A stretch of DNA of 64,000 bases from the NCBI RefSeq assembly GCF_002954265.1, contig NZ_PPSL01000005.1, positions 1 to 64,000 of the forward strand. Direction: 5' to 3'. Positions 35,865-43,860 of the stretch are shown in pieces. Origin of the DNA: Flavipsychrobacter stenotrophus (lineage in GTDB: Bacteria > Bacteroidota > Bacteroidia > Chitinophagales > Chitinophagaceae). Each line of letters begins with the position of its first letter. Position 1 is the first letter of the stretch. The notes under the pieces were generated by a model that was given only the letters and a program-made list of their open reading frames with translations, was not told the origin of the DNA and searched no databases. A program made the position numbers and the translations under genes.

Positions 35865-36656
35865 ATGGAAAACACCCGGGAGTATATAATGCTTAAAAAT
35901 TTAGATAGCTATAAATGGGATGAACAGTTTAGATGTTTAAAGTGCGGTAACAAGACTTATATAAAAGGAGATGAGCCCTTTTCAAGAAGATGCAGTAACA
36001 GCAAATGCAAAAGGGACGTAAGCTTGAAAAAATATACGGCTTTTGAAGGTGTGCGTTTTCCAATAGAGAAAGCTATTGGTATATTAGAGTACATTATTGA
36101 CCACTCCTATTTTGATCCAGACGAGAAGATGATTCCATTCGGCGAAAGACGGCGGTTTGGTTACGAGCTTGTATCTATGTACGACCTTATTAAAATAAGT
36201 AAACAAAATAACTGGACACCAGGAAGAATAGACGAGGAACTGCAAGCAGTCTTGAATCAAAATAGACCTTCAATTGGTAAGCTGGCTAAAGAATTCGAAG
36301 TAGAAGAAAACACCGTCCTCAAATTCCTTGAAAAAGTCAGCAATAGAATACCAAATAGAATAATGAATCAAACGATAGATCCACTTTACAAGTTGATTGA
36401 GTGCGTGAATTATAAAGAAATCACTGAATTAGATTTGTTACTACGTATTGTAATGGTTCCTTTGGTTGGAGAATGGAAGTTTGGATTGAGAGAGATTGAT
36501 GGTAAATGGTATACCGTTGATGGTGACAGTAAGTCTGCAGAACCATGGTCTGTATTTGAAGCGAAATATTCAGAACGCGAAAAAGACTATTTTTCAATCG
36601 GTGAGGAAATCAAATATGGTAGTGACGAATGGTATGAGCTATTTAAAGAGAACTAA
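35865..36656 (+). CDS. Zinc-ribbon protein resembling an ISXO2/IS1595 N-terminus, unknown function
   Basis: The 263-residue protein has a four-cysteine zinc ribbon (FRCLKCGNKTYIKG and RRCSNSKCKRDVS, about 22-50), followed by KKYTAFEGVRFPIEKAIGIL. This resembles the zinc-ribbon of IS1595/ISXO2 transposases. The rest, up to SDEWYELFKEN, lacks any DDE-type catalytic block I can see, so it is not a full transposase. A helical middle (about 110-160) might be another HTH. It may be a domesticated DNA-binding protein. The 20-bp palindrome at 36674 follows its stop. Confidence 0.5.
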   Translation: MENTREYIMLKNLDSYKWDEQFRCLKCGNKTYIKGDEPFSRRCSNSKCKRDVSLKKYTAFEGVRFPIEKAIGILEYIIDHSYFDPDEKMIPFGERRRFGYELVSMYDLIKISKQNNWTPGRIDEELQAVLNQNRPSIGKLAKEFEVEENTVLKFLEKVSNRIPNRIMNQTIDPLYKLIECVNYKEITELDLLLRIVMVPLVGEWKFGLREIDGKWYTVDGDSKSAEPWSVFEAKYSEREKDYFSIGEEIKYGSDEWYELFKEN

Positions 36657-36673
36657 AGCTTATAATGGAGTGA

Positions 36674-36693
36674 GAATATCAATATTGATATTC
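36674..36693. promoter_or_regulatory. Dispersed palindrome, site 9 (20-bp perfect form)
   Basis: GAATATCAATATTGATATTC is a perfect 20-bp palindrome containing the core CAATATTG. It lies 17 bp after the zinc-ribbon gene and about 77 bp upstream of integrase 1. Confidence 0.65.
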
Positions 36694-36769
36694 TGTCTTA
36701 GCAACTCTAACATAGCTTTAGCGCGGTAATACAGACGTTGGATTCCCTTATGGTGCATCTTCGATAGGT

Positions 36770-38014
36770 ATGAAAGCGAAGAGCTACAGCATCAATATTC
36801 ATTTCGATAAACGCTATCCGAAAGCAGGCACAGACCTTTGTCCAATACAGTTAGCAGTAAACATATCTGGATTGCAGTTTAAGGTGGGTCTAAAGCTCTA
36901 TGCTAATAAAGCGGACTACGACAAGGCATGTAATAGTAAAGGTGGCAGTGAAGAAATAAAAGAACTCAGGAGACAAATAACTGAGTACACGACCAAGGCG
37001 GAAACTATATTGGATAGATTACCGAAACCAACAAGGGAAGTTTTTCAAAGATTGTTCAAAAGTGAAACTGATTTATTTGCATCGCAGAAGAATGAGATTA
37101 CTTTCTTGTTTGAAGAATACATTGCCCATGTAAAAAGCGAGGACAGGATAAAGACGGCACAGAATTTGGCGGGGTCTCTGAAGTCGTTCAAAAAGTATAA
37201 AAGCAAAATCTATTTTGAAGACATCAACGAACAGTGGCTTAAAGGTTACAAAGCTTTCATGACTAAAGCGGGCAACTCTGCCACTACTGCTCAAATATAT
37301 TTACGCAACCTTAGAACGATATTCAACATCGCTATCAAGCAGGGATACATTTCAGAGAAGCACTACCCGTTCAAAACATTTACAATTGGAACATCTGCAA
37401 AGAGCAAGTCAGTATTGTATGCAGAGGATTTAAAGAAGCTATGGGACTATGAAGGAACAACGTTAAGGGAGCGCCGGTCGTTAGATTATTTTTGGATGTG
37501 CTTTTTTTCTAACGGCTTTAATTATAAAGATTGTTGTTACCTAAAGTTCAAAAACATCAAAGGCGATACGCTGTCATTCGTTAGAGAGAAGACCAAGAAC
37601 ACCAACACTGTAGCCGACAAGCAAATCAACGTCTATATCAACGACAAAATGAGGAGCATCATTGATACATGGGGCAACCAACCTGGTAATCCTGAAGACT
37701 ATATCTTCCCTATACTCAATGGTAAGACAACGGCAGCAGACAAAGAAGTAAGACGAAATAAAATGCAGAAGCAGATAAATGCAAACCTGAAAGCGATAGG
37801 TAAAAAATTGGGTATCCAAGAAAAAGTAATCCTCAATGTAGCGCGCCATTCTTTTGCCACGACACTTAAGGTAAATGGCACACCAATAGCATTTATCTCT
37901 GAGGCGATGGGCCACTCAAATGTCACCACAACAAATTTCTATTTAAAGAGCCTACCTACTGAGAAGGCAAGAGAAATGTCTGATTCGCTTTTAAGTTTCA
38001 ACGACCCTAAGTAG
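36770..38014 (+). CDS. Tyrosine recombinase (integrase 1 of island 1)
   Basis: The 414-residue protein has an N-terminal arm/SAM-like core-binding region (about 95-200) and a catalytic domain. ARHSFATTLKVNG (H-x-x-R box), GHSNVTT and the nucleophile Tyr in NFYLKSLP are present. The first catalytic Arg box, normally TGLR-x-x-D, reads FSNGFNYKDCCYLKF here, as in many Bacteroidota integrases in which an R follows later (FVREKT). Its close paralogue is the gene at 42453 (the block GTSxKSKxVLY is shared). The gene is 7.5 kb from the nearer att site, so it may be a resident relic of an earlier integration. The upstream palindrome may regulate it. Confidence 0.85.
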   Translation: MKAKSYSINIHFDKRYPKAGTDLCPIQLAVNISGLQFKVGLKLYANKADYDKACNSKGGSEEIKELRRQITEYTTKAETILDRLPKPTREVFQRLFKSETDLFASQKNEITFLFEEYIAHVKSEDRIKTAQNLAGSLKSFKKYKSKIYFEDINEQWLKGYKAFMTKAGNSATTAQIYLRNLRTIFNIAIKQGYISEKHYPFKTFTIGTSAKSKSVLYAEDLKKLWDYEGTTLRERRSLDYFWMCFFSNGFNYKDCCYLKFKNIKGDTLSFVREKTKNTNTVADKQINVYINDKMRSIIDTWGNQPGNPEDYIFPILNGKTTAADKEVRRNKMQKQINANLKAIGKKLGIQEKVILNVARHSFATTLKVNGTPIAFISEAMGHSNVTTTNFYLKSLPTEKAREMSDSLLSFNDPK

Positions 38015-38044
38015 CAATTAATAATATAGAGGATAGCAAGCCTT

Positions 38045-38073
38045 TAGCATGGTGTAATAGCCGTGCTATTTTC
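38045..38073 (+). terminator. Terminator after integrase 1
   Basis: TAGCATGG (38045-38052) pairs with CCGTGCTA (38061-38068), followed by TTTTC. Confidence 0.7.
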
Positions 38074-38105
38074 ATTTGATGCATCTTCGGATAAAGGAAA
38101 AGAAA

Positions 38106-38378
38106 ATGATACAACAAATCAATACAGTAGATGACGTAAAGATATTCTTCAATGAGCTATTGGCTGAAGGTGTAAACTTTCATCCAGACGATCCGATGGA
38201 GACATATCAGCATAGAGATACTGGCAAATCGTTTTATAACGACCAGGAGACGTTCGTTCGCAACAATTTACTGGCTCAAGCCTTTGATGTTTGTGAAACT
38301 GAAGACGCAGACATCTATGAATTATGTATTGACATTTTTATGAAGGACTTTTATATCGCGTTTCAGCTCGAATTGTAA
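38106..38378 (+). CDS. Hypothetical protein
   Basis: The 90-residue acidic helical protein starts MIQQINTVDDVKIFFNELL and carries GVNFHPDDPMETYQH. Small proteins of this look are common near Bacteroidota integrases. The ATG at 38106 was preferred to one at 38076. It is separated from integrase 1 by a terminator, so it has its own promoter. Confidence 0.5.
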   Translation: MIQQINTVDDVKIFFNELLAEGVNFHPDDPMETYQHRDTGKSFYNDQETFVRNNLLAQAFDVCETEDADIYELCIDIFMKDFYIAFQLEL

Positions 38379-38447
38379 AAATTTTGCCTCAAAATGTTTG
38401 GTTAAGTTACATTTGACTGAATACTGTCTCTTCCAAAAATTAAAAAC

Positions 38448-39304
38448 ATGAAGCAACACTTTGTGCCTAAAACCTACCTAAAACATTTTTCTAAGAAAGG
38501 TAATGGATTGGGGCTGCATGTACTTTACAATCACCAACACGATAACAAGATTCGAAAAAAGGATTTCGGAGACTCAATGTTTACGGGAGATAACTTCTAT
38601 GATAGTTCCGAATATTTGAATCCTAAAGAGTTAGAGTTAATTTTCGGGAAGGTGTATGAGCCTAAATACAATGGCATTATAGATGCTATATGTAAAGAAG
38701 AAGATATTACTGACAGACAAACAAAAGCCGATATTTTGGAGTGGGTTTTCTTTCTGAAAGCCAGAAGCGTTTCATGGCGAGACAAAGCGAGATTAGAGTT
38801 GAAAGCGAGTGGCGTCGAATTGGACTTTGATTGTGAAGCCGTAAGAGAAGAACACTTAAGTGTTTTTACCGACAGCAGTAGACTTAAAAAAAAATCAGTC
38901 ATTACGTTGAAATGTATACATCTAAAAGATGGACAATCCTTAAGAGTCCTAAGGATTTGTTTTGGTTAACCTCTGACAACCCTGGGTTCAGTATTAATTT
39001 AGATGGCTACGATAATAGGGTCGAAGAAGTAATACCCAATCCCTATTGTACAGATCTCGGACATGACACAATCCTATACTTCCCTTTAACTAAAAATTAC
39101 TGTTTAGAGATCGGTCCCTTTTTAAAAGAGGATGACGTAAACTTAAACAGCTTTAATATTCCTGTCACATTTATGTCTGCCCCCGAATTAGAGTTTAGAT
39201 TTATTAATCTCTGGACGTATTTAGCTCAACAAAAATTTGTTGTATCGTGCGATGCTGAAGGCCTGAAGTTGTTTGCGAAATTGATGACCAATCCATCAAA
39301 ATAA
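38448..39304 (+). pseudogene. DUF4238 family protein, frameshifted at a poly-A run
   Basis: The opening MKQHFVPKTYLKHFSKKGNG is the DUF4238 start (KQHyVP-x-x-YL-x-x-F). The first frame runs to 38969. The family's later block (WTILKSPKDLFWLTSDNPGF) lies in another frame that runs to 39304. The switch is at nine A (38886-38894): dropping or slipping one base joins SRLKKK to ISHYVEMYTSKRW and gives a protein of about 285 residues, normal for the family. It could be a sequencing error, a true pseudogene, slippage-dependent expression or phase variation. DUF4238 proteins occur in defence islands; their activity is unknown. Confidence 0.75.
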
Positions 39305-39312
39305 TACGACCA

Positions 39313-39567
39313 TCATTTTTTGTTTAAAAACGACGAGTATTTCTTCAGTGCAGTTCTATATTTTATTAAAGTATTTTCTGGTCTTCCTGGAATGACTTTA
39401 GAGTTGATCTTTTCTAAGGCACTTTCTAAACCCGGTTTAAGAAGGTTATCAATAGAAGCACCCAATGCCTTTTCAAGAGATTTCAAATACGAAGCATAAC
39501 TTCCTATGCTTTTTCCATGTACTCTATTATGAGGCAACCATTCTTTAAACGATTCTTCGTGGTTCAT
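39313..39567 (-). CDS. Hypothetical protein, possible core-binding (SAM-like) domain
   Basis: The 84-residue helical protein includes KSIGSYASYLKSLEKALG and PGRPENTLIKYRTALKKYSS, a pattern like the core-binding domain of tyrosine recombinases but with no catalytic domain. It may be a fragment or a small standalone DNA-binding protein. It is convergent with the DUF4238 gene (8-bp gap). The 39568-39954 gap beyond it holds one perfect dispersed palindrome and nothing else I can support. Confidence 0.45.
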   Translation of the reverse strand: MNHEESFKEWLPHNRVHGKSIGSYASYLKSLEKALGASIDNLLKPGLESALEKINSKVIPGRPENTLIKYRTALKKYSSFLNKK

Positions 39568-39799
39568 ACCTTTTATTTGAGAATAAATGTATAGACTATG
39601 TACAGGAAATCCTAATCAGCGGGAGGTTAGTTTATTTATTCTGATAGGGCGTATAGATGCTCGTCTGTTTCAGGTTGGCTTTTTCATTTCGTATAACTTG
39701 GTTATATTCGTCAGAGCTCGTTAAACATACAAAATAAATTTACAATACTTCTTAATCAGGAAGAGCAAAAAAGAGCATTTACTGCAACATTCAATGCAA

Positions 39800-39813
39800 T
39801 GTCAATATTGACA
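39800..39813. promoter_or_regulatory. Dispersed palindrome, site 10 (TGTCAATATTGACA)
   Basis: A perfect copy, 142 bp upstream of the DUF3883 gene start. Confidence 0.7.
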
Positions 39814-39954
39814 CCAACTGACAAAAGTCGAAAGCCTTGCCCACCTTGCTTAGCGTCCTCCCTTTAAAGTAGGTAGGGTACCTGATTATAAATCAAGTGC
39901 CCCAGCTTGGATGCTATATTTATAAGTGTTTTCTTTATGTCTCAAACTTAACCT

Positions 39955-41135
39955 ATGGACATAAATATACTTAGGCAAATCATCGGAGCCTACAAAAATG
40001 ATTTCGCTCGGATCAGTAATGAAGAAATTTATAAGTGGCAAGCCGCACACACATATAAAAAAAATGGGACATTAACAGCCGTGATTTTTCTAACATGCTT
40101 CACGATGCTTTAGATGGAACCCTAAACCTGATGTCCTCAACTAACTACTACCCTCGAAGAATGATAAACACATACGCAGGACTTGAGCCGATTCTTGTGA
40201 GGGATGCTTTCATCCGGTTGTTCGATGAGGACAGAGATTTAATATCTCGAATGAAAATATTTCAACAGGATATTAGGGTTATACATGATTTACACATCAC
40301 TGATGATCGCGTGCCATACCAAGACGATCGTGCGGTGATGGTTTATTTGGCTTTGGAATACCCCGAGCGATACTACTTTTACAAATTCACAATGTTCAAG
40401 GATTTTGTAGAGCAGGTAGCATACCCATACCGTCCCAAGCCTGGTAGCTCTGAAAATATACTTCACTTTTTGAATGTATGTAACATAGTCCTTGGCGAAA
40501 TCGAAAACGATGATGAATTGATAAACATGCATCTCAATCGCCTGGGCTCTACTGAATATCCAGATAATCATTTGCATATCTTGGCGCAGGATGTTATCTA
40601 TGCCGCAGTACAACATCTTTTGGTACCCAACAGGGGCGTGACATTACCAGTAAATGTTACTGTTAATGCTGGGGAGTATGTCGCCACCAATATCGAACCA
40701 TCCTTACAGGGGGCGTTTATAAATCATATACAGAATGCGGAGAGAAACAAACGTATCGGTGACTTGGGTGAACTGTTTGTTATGGAATGGGAAGAGAAAA
40801 GACTTCGTGGTGTCGGTGTAATGAATCCTCGAGTAACACACGACTCGAAAAATATCGGGGATGGTTTAGGTTATGATATTTCGTCTTATTCTGACGATAG
40901 GCTTGTTCGATACATTGAGGTGAAGACAACAACAGGTAATATAACTCAACCCTTTTTCATTACAGCAAGTGAGTTAAAAAAGAGTCAAGAAGATACGAGG
41001 CGGTTCTATCTTTATCGTGTATACAACTACAACCCCGAAACAAAGGCAGGTGAAGTCTGGATTATACAGGGAGAGCTCACCCAATATTGTGTTAGCCCAA
41101 GCGTATATGAGGTTAAACTTAAGCAGGTTGTATAA
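39955..41135 (+). pseudogene. DUF3883-domain protein, frameshifted near its start by a poly-A run
   Basis: From the ATG at 39955, the frame reads an alpha-helical start with NEEIYKWQAAHTY. At eight A (40057-40064) the frame is lost; one base fewer continues as WDINSRDFSNMLHDALD in the main frame, open from 40095 to 41135. The C-terminal DUF3883 domain has GDLGELFVMEWE (about 230), DGLGYDI and YIEVKTTTG. The D-x-E-x-K residues fit a PD-(D/E)xK nuclease-like fold. DUF3883 proteins occur in restriction and defence loci. As with the DUF4238 gene, the frameshift could be sequencing error, decay or slippage; a shorter product from 40095 is possible. Confidence 0.75.
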
Positions 41136-41212
41136 TTACCCAGTAGGCATTCTACCCATTATGTATATTTGCTTGATCCAATTCATATGTTATTATAAAA
41201 TCCCTTAAGCTG

Positions 41213-41220
41213 TATCTTTG
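41213..41220 (+). promoter_or_regulatory. Bacteroidota -7 promoter box before the gene at 41245
   Basis: TATCTTTG matches TAnnTTTG and lies 24 bp before the ATG. A clear -33 TTTG is not seen. Confidence 0.45.
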
Positions 41221-41244
41221 TAGCAAATTAAAATCGATATTGTA

Positions 41245-42093
41245 ATGAGACAACCGACGGACCTGTGCTTATTGTGTAAAATACGACCAGCAACTAAAAC
41301 AAATTCCCATATTTTATCAAGGTTTATTTCCACGGCCTTTTTAGAAGGGGCTGGAGCACGGAAGGGTTTTTCATTAGACAGTGATACTATATTAAAACAA
41401 GAAGGGGATCAAGTAGTTTTAGGCAGGACTAAAACGATACAAGACTCACCTAAGGAAAATTATATACTCTGTCCGGAGTGCGAAACATACCTGGGCGTTG
41501 TGGAGAGCTTATCAAGAGATACGTTTATTACATGGAGGGACAAGGTTGCTTTAAATGAATTCTCCCTAATTACCGTTATTCCTGGAGAACTTAAAGTGTT
41601 AGAGTGCACAAGTTCAAATCCCCGCATTATAAGGTTATTTGCTTACTCACTATTTTGGAGAGCCAGCATTTCATCCTTAGATTTATTTGCCGAATATTCT
41701 TTGCCTTGTGATATAGAAGAAGAACTTCGGAGTACTTTACATAAATATGAAGGTGATAGGCTTGGGTTCTTAGCTAAGATCGCCGCTGATCCTAACTTTT
41801 CAGATTATCCTTACGGAGTAGTAACTTCCGAAGTTTTCAATAATGGGGATGCGAACTTTCTCATGGCAATCCCTCACAATGCGTTGGGTTTTAGCACACT
41901 CCTTATAGATCGGTTTGCCTTTATGTTATACCAAAGTCTCCAGGTAAACGATGCGGCGATGCAAGGTCCATTTAATAACAGGACATTGGGTGATTGTAAA
42001 ATGATGGTCGTGCCGGAAACGGTTTGGAAAATGCTCTTTAATGAGGCACCTGCAAGAGTTCTGCTTGATATTTCTAAGAATAATATAAAATAA
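41245..42093 (+). CDS. Cysteine-motif protein, HNH-like start, unknown
   Basis: The 282-residue protein starts with CLLCKIRPATKTNSHILSRF: one C-x-x-C and the SH-I-L-x-R-F block resemble the opening of HNH-associated proteins. A second C-x-x-C (LCPECETYL) lies near residue 76, so a zinc knuckle is plausible. The remaining 200 residues (mostly helical) match nothing I recognise. The next gene starts 13 bp downstream, so they form an operon. Confidence 0.5.
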   Translation: MRQPTDLCLLCKIRPATKTNSHILSRFISTAFLEGAGARKGFSLDSDTILKQEGDQVVLGRTKTIQDSPKENYILCPECETYLGVVESLSRDTFITWRDKVALNEFSLITVIPGELKVLECTSSNPRIIRLFAYSLFWRASISSLDLFAEYSLPCDIEEELRSTLHKYEGDRLGFLAKIAADPNFSDYPYGVVTSEVFNNGDANFLMAIPHNALGFSTLLIDRFAFMLYQSLQVNDAAMQGPFNNRTLGDCKMMVVPETVWKMLFNEAPARVLLDISKNNIK

Positions 42094-42106
42094 CATCACA
42101 TCAACT

Positions 42107-42328
42107 ATGACTATTTACGCAGACTTGGATTATGAAACACCTCCCGCTTCACGCGCTTTTGGTACATTCACTGTTATTGGTCTAAAGGAAGACGATCCCA
42201 TTGATGGGTTGGACGTAACCCACCGTGTGGTTATAGGTAGTTTTTATCAGAGTTTGGAAGCTTTAAGGCGAGAGCTGGATTTATCTTATGGAATGCCTAT
42301 TCCTCCCATTGCGGTGGAAGAAGTGTGA
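42107..42328 (+). CDS. Small hypothetical protein
   Basis: The 73-residue protein opens MTIYADLDYETPPASRAFGT and looks like a small beta domain. No family recognised with confidence. It is second in the operon starting at 41245 and may be a partner of that protein. Confidence 0.5.
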   Translation: MTIYADLDYETPPASRAFGTFTVIGLKEDDPIDGLDVTHRVVIGSFYQSLEALRRELDLSYGMPIPPIAVEEV

Positions 42329-42429
42329 GTAAACACCCCCAATGCGGTCTGTTAGATATTATTCAGTTGAAATTTGTTTATCAAGTTACACTGAAACAAG
42401 GTCTTGCGTAACTCAAAGTAAAATCGAAA

Positions 42430-42443
42430 TGTCAATATTGACA
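42430..42443. promoter_or_regulatory. Dispersed palindrome, site 11 (TGTCAATATTGACA)
   Basis: A perfect copy, 9 bp past the stop of integrase 2 (42453). Confidence 0.7.
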
Positions 42444-42452
42444 TAGGGAATA

Positions 42453-43694
42453 CTATTCGAAGGTCAGCAATGACTCAGAAATCCTCTTGTACTGGGCATC
42501 CGGCAGGGTCTTCATATAGTGGGCTGTAACGGCACTACTACTATGTCCAAGAGCATCACTTATAAAAGAAGTCGGTGTTCCATCAATTTTTAACCTGGTT
42601 GCGAATGAATGCCTCGCAAGGTTCAAAGTCAAATTCATTTGAAGACCGATTGCTTTTCCTATCGGCCTCATATCTCTATTAAGATTGCGCGCAAGTATAT
42701 CTTTAGCCTTCTTGCGTTCTATGTCGCTGTTGGTGCCTCTAAACGCAGGAAAGATATAATCCTTCGTTGTTAGACTACCCCATTTCTCAATGATACGCTT
42801 TGCTTCAGGATGTAGATAGACCATGATTTCTTTTGTTTCAGAATTGGTCTTTGAAGTCTTTGATCTCACAAATGTTATCATATCTCCTTTGATCTGAGTG
42901 CCCTTTATGCTCAACGCATCTTTTATATTCATTCCATTACAGAGATATAGAAATATGAAGTAGTCTCTCGACCTGGTTTCACCATAAGATTTTGGTTCAT
43001 ATTCCATTAGTGCCTTCAATTGTTCAGGATAAAGAACATCTTTTGACTTCGATGACGTACCGATTGAATAGTCTTTAAAAGGATACAGACCTTGTGAGAT
43101 ATAACCTTCCTTTATTGCTCTATTGTAGATGTGCCTTAGGCTTCTCATATGAATTTGAGCAGTTGCGTTTGAATTGCCTTTATTGATCCACCACGCACGA
43201 AATGCTTTAAGATACTCAACTGTTATATCTTCTAAATAGAAGTTCTTTTTGAAGCGTTTAAACACTGATAAGGCCTGTTCATAGAAGCTTATGCTGCCTG
43301 CCCTATCTTCTTCAGTCAATTCGTCAATTTTCTGCTGAAACAATATCCCTAAATCAGTCTTACCTGAAACCTTTAATGCAGTTTCCGACTTGAATAAATT
43401 GGTGAACATCTTCTTATCAGTATTAGGAAATTGATTAAGAATTTCCTTTGCCTTTTTAAGATAACCATCAATACTATCTTTTAATAATTTGGCTTCTTTG
43501 GGAATAGTTCCTTTGCCTGTCATTGCTTTATTAAAGAGATCAGGTGTTGCGTACAGCTTTAATCCAATCCTGAATTGAGAACCTTTTAAAACAATTGAAA
43601 TCTTGACCGGCAGCAGGTCACTATCTGCCATCGGAGTTCTTGCGTCAAGAAAAGGATAGACGCTACCTGTCTTTGTATTTTTTGAATTTGCCAT
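42453..43694 (-). CDS. Tyrosine recombinase (integrase 2 of island 1)
   Basis: The 413-residue protein is a paralogue of integrase 1. The arm region has LYATPDLFNKAMTG, and the core/catalytic part has GTSSKSKDVLYPEQLK, LCNGMNIKDALSIKG, NLARHSFATRLKIDG (H-x-x-R), GHSSSAVTAHYMKTLP (H and Tyr). The Arg of box I again is not in the canonical place. It is 1.8 kb from the right att site and is the more likely active integrase of island 1. The ATG at 43694 is preferred to a TTG-type start further up. Confidence 0.85.
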   Translation of the reverse strand: MANSKNTKTGSVYPFLDARTPMADSDLLPVKISIVLKGSQFRIGLKLYATPDLFNKAMTGKGTIPKEAKLLKDSIDGYLKKAKEILNQFPNTDKKMFTNLFKSETALKVSGKTDLGILFQQKIDELTEEDRAGSISFYEQALSVFKRFKKNFYLEDITVEYLKAFRAWWINKGNSNATAQIHMRSLRHIYNRAIKEGYISQGLYPFKDYSIGTSSKSKDVLYPEQLKALMEYEPKSYGETRSRDYFIFLYLCNGMNIKDALSIKGTQIKGDMITFVRSKTSKTNSETKEIMVYLHPEAKRIIEKWGSLTTKDYIFPAFRGTNSDIERKKAKDILARNLNRDMRPIGKAIGLQMNLTLNLARHSFATRLKIDGTPTSFISDALGHSSSAVTAHYMKTLPDAQYKRISESLLTFE

Positions 43695-43860
43695 TGCGAT
43701 AATTGTATATCGCAAGTGTAGCAGACTATGGCGAAAATAGTAGTCTGGTTCTCAATTTTTGCAGAACTCCAGCAATTTAATCATAGTAACGATCTATATT
43801 TTCAGGATTTATCGCATATCGATTAAGCAACCAAACATCTATATTTGACAAAAATAAAAC

